Source: Brachionus koreanus (taxonomy: Eukaryota; Rotifera; Eurotatoria; Ploima; Brachionidae). From it: a DNA stretch of 12,346 bases. The position numbers and the translations under genes were made by a program. A model generated the notes under the pieces. It was not told the DNA's origin. It made no database searches and saw nothing but the letters and a program-made list of their open reading frames with translations. Where the stretch lies: the NCBI GenBank assembly GCA_016987375.1, contig PJRA01000143.1:209857-222202 (forward strand), read 5' to 3'. Positions within the stretch are counted from its first letter, which is position 1. Each line of letters opens with the position of its first letter. Below are positions 8,049 to 12,346 of the stretch, in pieces.

Positions 8049-8690
8049 ATGTCAAATAATACTACAAATAGATTTGTGGACTTGTATTCCCTTGAGTCAC
8101 CAGTGGAATGCTACAAGCTAAATCTAATTGGAATATTTTGTATCGTTTTGTTTGTGTTTAGTGCATTTTTTAATTCAACATTATTATGGACATTTATTCG
8201 TCATAAATCACTGCGTACATCAATTAACATATTCATAGTGGCTCTAACTAGCTTCAACTTATTTGGAACTATAGTTGAACTTCCTTTCATAATTGTGAGC
8301 AATTTGAGGTGTCGTTGGGTGTTTGGAAAATTTGGATGCATATTCAGCGCCTACATTATGTACTTTATTGGCTGCACAAGCATTTATCTAATGAGTGCCA
8401 TTTCATTTGAAAGATTTTACATAATTTACAAGCCGATGAGCATTCGCAATGTGAACACACGCACAAACATGCTGATTATTCTTGCATGCTCGTTGAACGG
8501 GCTCATGTGGGCTTCATTTCCACTACTGGGCTGGTCCTACTACTCTCTTGAAGGAGCGTACACAAGTTGTGCTGTTGAATGGAAAGAGAGATCTCCTAAT
8601 GTATCCAGCTACAACATTACAATATTCTTTCTTGTCTTCCTTATTCCTCTAACACTAATCCTAATATCAAATGTTAAATTAATTCATATT
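8049..8690 (+). CDS. Opsin exon 1 (N-terminus to end of TM5)
   Basis: Exon 1 has 214 codons, from the ATG to I214, with the donor GTAAGT at 8691 in phase 0. It covers the short N-terminus (about 25 residues), TM1 to TM5, and loop 2 with L-E-G-A-Y-T-S-C. The open frame runs only four codons past the donor, and the third intracellular loop is found across the intron. Confidence 0.92.
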
Positions 8691-10920
8691 GTAAGTCAAT
8701 TTTAGAATTAGATTTAATTTTTTTTTTATTTTTTTTTGTTTTCTATTTTGCTTTAGGTGAAATCGTTGCCAAACAAAATTAAGGCAACTCAGGATAAACA
8801 GACCAAAAAGAGAATCGCGTCTGAACGTTATTTGACTATCATTCTTATGCTTGTTGTATGTAAGTATAAAAATATTCTTTCCTTTTTAAGGGATGTAATT
8901 TTGACAGTTGTAAAATATTTTTTTGTCAAAAATATAATTATTTAAAGAAAGAAATTTAGTAAAAAAATTTAAAACTTTTTATCTTTTAACTAATTTATTT
9001 TTATTGAAAAAATTAATTAATTTTTTTTGTTAACATGTAAATTGAATGGAATGAGTAAATAATATTGTCTTCTAATAATTTAAAATTTTCATTTTTTATA
9101 ATTTTCATCGCCAAATCTAGCGTAATCTTTTCTGAATAAATAATAATAATAATAATTAAAATTTGAAAAAAAACAAAATCCAAACTCATTTTATACTGTA
9201 AAATTTACAACATCGGTTTAATTCGTGAGAAAAAAAGTTAGTTTTTAGGCATTACGCCATTGATTCAAAACTTACAAATTAAAATAAAAAAAAAATATAT
9301 ATATATTCTTTTAATTTTTTATTAAATTTATACATATATACATATTCTTAGTTAAGTACTCAGTAACAATCAAAAACAATCAATTGATTAGTTATTAAAT
9401 CGGTCGGTTTTTTAAAAAAAAAAAACCACTCATTTATATTAAATATTAACGGGTGTTCAAAAAGTAATGGCCGTTTTTTTTAAATTAAAAAAAACATGTT
9501 ACTCTAATCAAAATGCTATGAAATTTTACACGAATGTAACTTAACTTATGATGAAAAAAAAATGAACTATCATTTAATTTGAATGTTGTTTATTATTTGA
9601 TTAGAGCAATGACATTGCTTATGACCCTTTCATCAAAATGTTCCCGGCAAACTAATTTTGAGCAAATTAAGTTTTATATATCATCTTATAGAAAATTTTA
9701 CAAGGATTTTTAATATATATATATATAATTTATTCTGAAACAATGATCCATTCATAAGTTATGATAAGAAAACACTGAATTTTGACATTATTATTATTTA
9801 TTATTTATTTGTATTTCTGTACCGAGCTTTAGCCCCTTCAGATTAAAAATAAAAATAAAAAAAAATAAAGTAAGAATAATATAAGTTAAAAATAGAGAAA
9901 TATTAAAATTAAAATTAGATAAATTAAGATAGAGAGTAACAGAATACATTTTTATATATTTGATGATTCAGGAAAAAAAGAGGAAATAGTAAGATAGACA
10001 TATTTTTTTTGTTGCAAAAAATTCGAGTGTTTTGGCATGTTTGATCATAACTTTTGAATTAAATAAGAAAAATTCATCAAATTTTATAATTAAAAACTCA
10101 ATAACCTGTTAAATAATAAAAGATAATTAAAATCATGTATTTTTAATATATAGACATCTAATCTAGTGAGTTAATATAAGCAAGTCTAAAAGCTTAGAGA
10201 ATCTATTAAGTGTAAAAATACAAAAATAGCTTTTAAAAAAGCTTGAATAACAAACTTGTTCTACTTTAAATAATTTACCTGTTAAAAGATGATATATAAA
10301 ACTTAAGTTCCTTAAATTTAGAATTTAAATTAGTTTGCCGGGAACATTAATGTCATTACTCTAATTCAAATAATAGACAACATCCAAATTAAATGATAAT
10401 TAATTTTTAAACTTGTATTATTTTAGTAAGTTATATTCGTGTAAAATTTCTTAGTCGTTTGATTAAAGTAAAATGTTTTTTTTTTAATTTAAGTTTTTTG
10501 TTTTAACTTTTAAAATATGTCTATATCAAAAAAAAATCTAATAATTATTTTTATTGAATAAATTTTTTTTTTATTTTTAGTAATTTTTATTGTGAGTTGG
10601 AGTCCCTATGCAGTTGTATCAATGTACAGTGCATTCATTGATCAAAACGCAGTGAGTCCTTTGGCTGGAACCTTGCCAGCAGTTGTTGCCAAATCTTCTA
10701 TGCTTTGGACAGCTCTTGTATATATATTTTCCAATAAAAACATTCGCAATAATTTTCTAAATTCTATCAGAATCAAGCTAAATGACAGTGAAATGTCTGA
10801 GAGCAGAAGTAATCTTTAAAATTACAAGCTATTTTAAATTTAATTTAATTTTTTTATTTTGAAGACAAAACTGCTCAAAAAAGCGTTTCGGTGAAGAATC
10901 GATCTAATTCGGAACTCTAG
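8049..10920 (+). CDS. Opsin, non-rhabdomeric (ciliary/xenopsin-like), four exons
   Basis: The gene encodes a retinal-binding G-protein-coupled photoreceptor. The proposed join is 8049-8690, 8757-8859, 10581-10808 and 10865-10920, giving 342 residues. Seven membrane helices are visible. Conserved features are N42 (TM1), the disulphide pair C97 and C174, E168 in loop 2 (the Glu181-equivalent counterion), E121-R122-F123 in the DRY position, P200 (TM5), E237, W255-S-P257-Y (TM6), K286 for the Schiff base, and Y296. Helix 8 reads N-K-N-I-R, resembling the N-K-Q-F-R of ciliary opsins rather than the H-P-K of rhabdomeric ones. N-terminal sequons lie at N3 and N4. Deviations include N70 for Asp, S100 at the Glu113 position, S148 for Trp, N208 for Tyr, and T292-A293 in place of the N-P of NPxxY. 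The ciliary/xenopsin placement is inference from these motifs; peropsin-like groups are less likely. Confidence 0.9.
8757..8859 (+). CDS. Opsin exon 2 (intracellular loop 3 and start of TM6)
   Basis: Exon 2 is 103 nt and follows a long T-rich tract ending in CTTTAG (8751-8756). It encodes a Lys-rich third loop and then E-R-Y-L-T-I-I-L-M-L-V-V. The donor GTAAGT at 8860 leaves one base (T) to complete a Leu codon with exon 3 (phase 1). Intron 1 is 66 nt. Confidence 0.88.
9788..10011 (-). mobile_element. Nested LINE/SINE 3'-tail-like insertion in the element's loop
   Basis: This segment separates the two arms of the surrounding inverted repeat. On the minus strand it contains GGGGCTAAAGCTCGGTACAG, then AAATACAAATAAATAATAAATAATAATAATG, i.e. 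a short conserved-looking word followed by a TAA-type microsatellite tail. This is the layout of the 3' end of many LINEs or LINE-mobilised SINEs. No coding sequence is present. The assignment rests on the tail structure only. Confidence 0.45.
10104..10286. mobile_element. 163-bp insertion in the right arm with 10-bp target duplication
   Basis: ACCTGTTAAA occurs at 10104-10113 and again at 10277-10286. The 163 bp between them have no counterpart in the left arm, while the sequences outside align with the left arm directly across the gap (left-arm TTTTACAAGG near 9693-9702). That is the signature of a later insertion with a target-site duplication. The inserted sequence is A+T-rich and not recognised. 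Confidence 0.6.
10581..10808 (+). CDS. Opsin exon 3 (TM6, TM7 with retinal lysine, helix 8)
   Basis: Exon 3 begins by completing L249 and continues I-F-I-V-S-W-S-P-Y, giving a TM6 whose E237 to W255 spacing (18 residues) equals that of bovine rhodopsin. TM7 has P-A-V-V-A-K-S-S with K286, then T-A-L-V-Y, then helix 8. The proposed donor GTAATC at 10809 leaves phase 1. If it is not used, the frame runs on for S-N-L and stops at 10817-10819, giving 327 residues. Confidence 0.88.
10865..10920 (+). CDS. Opsin exon 4 (C-terminal tail, proposed)
   Basis: A 56-nt intron (10809-10864; donor GTAATC, T-rich tract, acceptor TTTTGAAG) restores the frame into N-K-T-A-Q-K-S-V-S-V-K-N-R-S-N-S-E-L and TAG at 10918-10920. 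The exon is far less A+T-rich than both flanks. Its Ser/Thr/Lys-rich content suits an opsin tail, where receptor kinases phosphorylate serines. The intron length matches intron 1. The donor is weaker than the other two, so the unspliced, shorter C-terminus remains possible or may be an isoform. Confidence 0.7.
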
Positions 10921-11049
10921 CCGAAAATAACTTTTATTTATTCAACCTTTTTGTCTGAATGGTTGTAGTAGTTAAACTTTCCAATTGAAAAAAAATTAAC
11001 AAATTTGTTAATTAAAAATTTTATTTGTCTTCTTTTTTGAAATATTTAA

Positions 11050-11110
11050 AATAAATAATAAGTTCTTTAACTCTTTTGACGACCATCTCTAAGTGGTCTG
11101 TTTTAATAAA
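11050..11110 (+). terminator. Candidate opsin poly(A) signals
   Basis: AATAAA occurs at 11050-11055 and at 11105-11110. The second is followed by GTGTTGCTTTGTTTTTATTG, a GU/U-rich stretch of the kind found just past cleavage sites, so it is the better candidate. It lies about 185 bases past the exon 4 stop codon. A 20-bp perfect palindrome (10994-11013) lies in the presumed 3' UTR. Confidence 0.45.
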
Positions 11111-12190
11111 GTGTTGCTTTGTTTTTATTGTCAAATAAAATTGTTTCAATTTATTTAATTCGTTTTAATTTAATTAGACATTATCTATTAATTGTGTTAT
11201 TGTTAATTAAAAATATGGCTTTCAAATAGCACAAAAATTACCCTATTATAGTTTCTCGAGTTATCACTAAGGAGTTTCGACTGTTGCAGTTTTTTAGGGT
11301 TTATCAATTTTAGCCTTAAAAGCTTTTAATTAGCCTTGCTGATATGGCTTATTTTAGTCATTTGTGTTTTTAAAAAATTGGGGTCGAATACCATCAATGA
11401 GTAAAAATTAAATTAAAAGCTTTTATTTAAAATATATTTTTTACTTCAAAATAGATAAAATCAATACGCTCAAGGATCTTCTTGAAAGATTTCCATTTAG
11501 AATCAATTCAACAATTTCACAACTTTGAATAAAGGCTTAAATCACGAATTGATTTAAAAAAAAAAACATAATTTTGAACTTAAGAATTAAAGAATCATTT
11601 ATTTTTTTCATCATTAAAAATTATATTACATTTTTTTCATCACTCTTTTTGGACTCTTTTGATCATTGTCTTGGTAAATTAGGTGAATGGTATTTCAAAT
11701 AAGCCACTATTTTGTAGAATAGATTATTCCCTATGAGAGTTGATACAATACTATTAGGATGTGCATATTTTAACATGAGTTATTACAGTTTGAAAACATG
11801 ATACTTTTTTTTTTGAATCTTTCATGGCTTCCAGTCAAAAATATTTTTTTTTACTCACCCAAAAAAACATATTTTCATATTTTGGCGAACCTTAATCAAA
11901 TAAAAATAAATTCACGACTAAATAACCCAATACAATAATGCTAAATGATCACAATGCTTTTTAAAAGTAAAAAGTCTATTAATTTTTTAAAGGTAAAACT
12001 TTACTTTGCTTTAATCTGTGGGCTTTTGATGATATCTTATTCTTTAGCTTTCAATTTAATAAAAAAAAATCTCGTCTATAATTTTTTTATTAGAAAAATA
12101 AATTTGGGAATTTCCTGGGACTTGCTCGAACGGCAAAAGCCTTCTTTTAAACCCTCTTGCTAATGTTTGTTATCTAGAATATCAACAAAA
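11111..12190. other. 3' flank, A+T-rich, no supported gene
   Basis: No recognisable gene was found. A 72-codon frame at 11945-12163 encodes a Lys/Leu/Ile-rich peptide with one hydrophobic stretch but no known motif. On the minus strand around 11645-11745 a frame with T-L-I-G-N-N-L-F-Y-K-I-V-A-Y-L-K is open for about 30 codons, also unrecognised. The remainder is A/T-rich filler. Confidence 0.4.
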
Positions 12191-12193
12191 TTT

Positions 12194-12316
12194 AAGTTAG
12201 TGTTGTAGTTCTCTAAATAACTACAACACCGACTTTAGCCAACTTATATGTCTATAGTTCACAGTGCAATACTTAGATCCCATGCGCTTAACAAGTCACT
12301 AGTATTTAACACTGTG
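12194..12316. repeat. Two adjacent hairpins near the window end
   Basis: GTGTTGTAGTT (12200-12210) pairs perfectly with AACTACAACAC (12219-12229) over 11 bp with an 8-nt loop, and AAGT/ACTT extends it past a 2-base mismatch. Next to it, CACAGTG plus AATACT (12260-12273) pairs with AGTATT plus CACTGTG (12301-12316). The segment is less A+T-rich than its surroundings, like the hairpin cluster at 350-566. Confidence 0.6.
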
Positions 12317-12331
12317 TAAAATATTAGACAA

Positions 12332-12346
12332 GAGCTCTCTCTCTCT
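12332..12346. repeat. CT/GA simple repeat at the window edge
   Basis: The window ends in a CT dinucleotide run and is cut off within it. A short GA run also lies near the other edge (9-16). Confidence 0.6.

Larger units (their letters stand above)
9449..10521. mobile_element. Mariner-ended inverted-repeat element inside the opsin intron
   Basis: The left end reads ACGGGTGTTCAAAAAGTAAT followed by GGCCGTTTTT, resembling mariner termini such as those with GGTGCAAAAGTAATTGCGG. TA dinucleotides flank it at 9447-9448 and 10522-10523, as expected for Tc1/mariner. The arms are inverted copies: the left arm (9449 to about 9787) and the right arm (about 10012-10521) share AAATTTTACACGAAT, ATCATTTAATTTG-ATGTTGT, GTTCCCGGCAAACTAATTT and AAGTTTTATATATCATCTT. 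Pairing continues inward to CATTCATAAGTTATGAT and AAAACACT-GAATTTT. The right terminus is more decayed than the left. The element has no transposase frame, so it is non-autonomous. Confidence 0.8.
8860..10580 (+). other. Opsin intron 2 (1,721 bp), enlarged by an inverted-repeat transposon
   Basis: The donor is GTAAGT and the acceptor is TTTTTAG at 10574-10580. About 1.07 kb of it is the element at 9449-10521; without that insertion the intron would be near 650 bp. The rest is A/T-rich, with an AAT microsatellite at about 9138-9158, a TA run near 9294-9306 and a poly-T/poly-A hairpin near 9407-9427. Confidence 0.85.

Noticed and set aside
8856..8861. Alternative exon 2 donor GTATGT at 8856
   Set aside because: It would end exon 2 in phase 0, and exon 3 then begins TAA (10581-10583), an immediate stop. 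The GTAAGT at 8860 gives a TM6 with correct spacing.
8757..8945. 62-codon frame as an independent small protein
   Set aside because: Its first 34 codons are opsin exon 2; the rest is intron read-through.
9138..9306. Microsatellites in intron 2 as a regulatory element
   Set aside because: AAT and TA runs are common in DNA this A+T-rich and show no further structure.
11945..12163. 72-codon plus-strand frame with a hydrophobic segment
   Set aside because: It has an ATG, but the composition (Lys, Ile, Leu, Phe, Asn) is that expected from random A+T-rich DNA, and no motif or splice support was seen.

Overview
**Organism.** The window is very A+T-rich metazoan nuclear DNA (by eye about three quarters or more A+T) with one spliced host gene in a bed of decayed transposable elements. 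The gene is a seven-transmembrane opsin with short GT-AG introns (66 and 56 nt) and one long intron. It is non-rhabdomeric, of the ciliary/xenopsin-like kind, and the low GC content and small introns suggest a small spiralian such as a rotifer or flatworm. That assignment is a guess from composition and gene style, not from a species marker.

**Layout.** 1-570: unexplained, slightly less A+T-rich DNA with a dense run of short hairpins. 947-1636: a non-autonomous inverted-repeat element whose arms carry an AACATAC-type motif about every 20 bp, flanked by an 8-bp duplication. 1835-1961: C-terminal scrap of a LINE ORF2. 1965-3470: A+T-rich, no gene seen. 3472-3640: probable mariner transposase scrap with a 20-bp-stem hairpin. 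3680-4970: no gene seen. About 4970-5068 and 6229-6338: two direct copies of a roughly 100-bp repeat. 5208-5472: a compact unit made of a tRNA-derived head, the N-terminal piece of a LINE endonuclease and an A-rich tail. 5632-6231 (minus): LINE reverse-transcriptase remnant with a disrupted catalytic motif. 6340-7740: no supported gene. 7753-7980 (minus): LINE ORF2 C-terminal remnant. 8049-10920: the opsin gene in four exons. 10921-12346: 3' flank with poly(A) signals and hairpins.

**The opsin.** Joining 8049-8690, 8757-8859, 10581-10808 and 10865-10920 gives 342 codons plus stop. The retinal lysine (K286), the disulphide cysteines, the second-loop glutamate and the TM6 W-x-P-Y are present. 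NPxxY is changed to T-A-L-V-Y, and several other helix-core positions differ from the common pattern. The last 56-nt intron is easy to miss: without splicing the protein ends after 327 residues, and with splicing it gains a Ser/Lys-rich tail.

**How the parts relate.** Intron 2 (1,721 bp) is inflated by a roughly 1.07-kb mariner-ended element with arms of over 300 bp in inverted orientation, itself split by two further insertions. The pre-mRNA should therefore carry a long imperfect hairpin. The start codon lies only about 70 bp from the edge of a dead LINE, so the promoter and 5' leader must be very short, lie within old LINE sequence, or be joined by splicing at a candidate acceptor just upstream.
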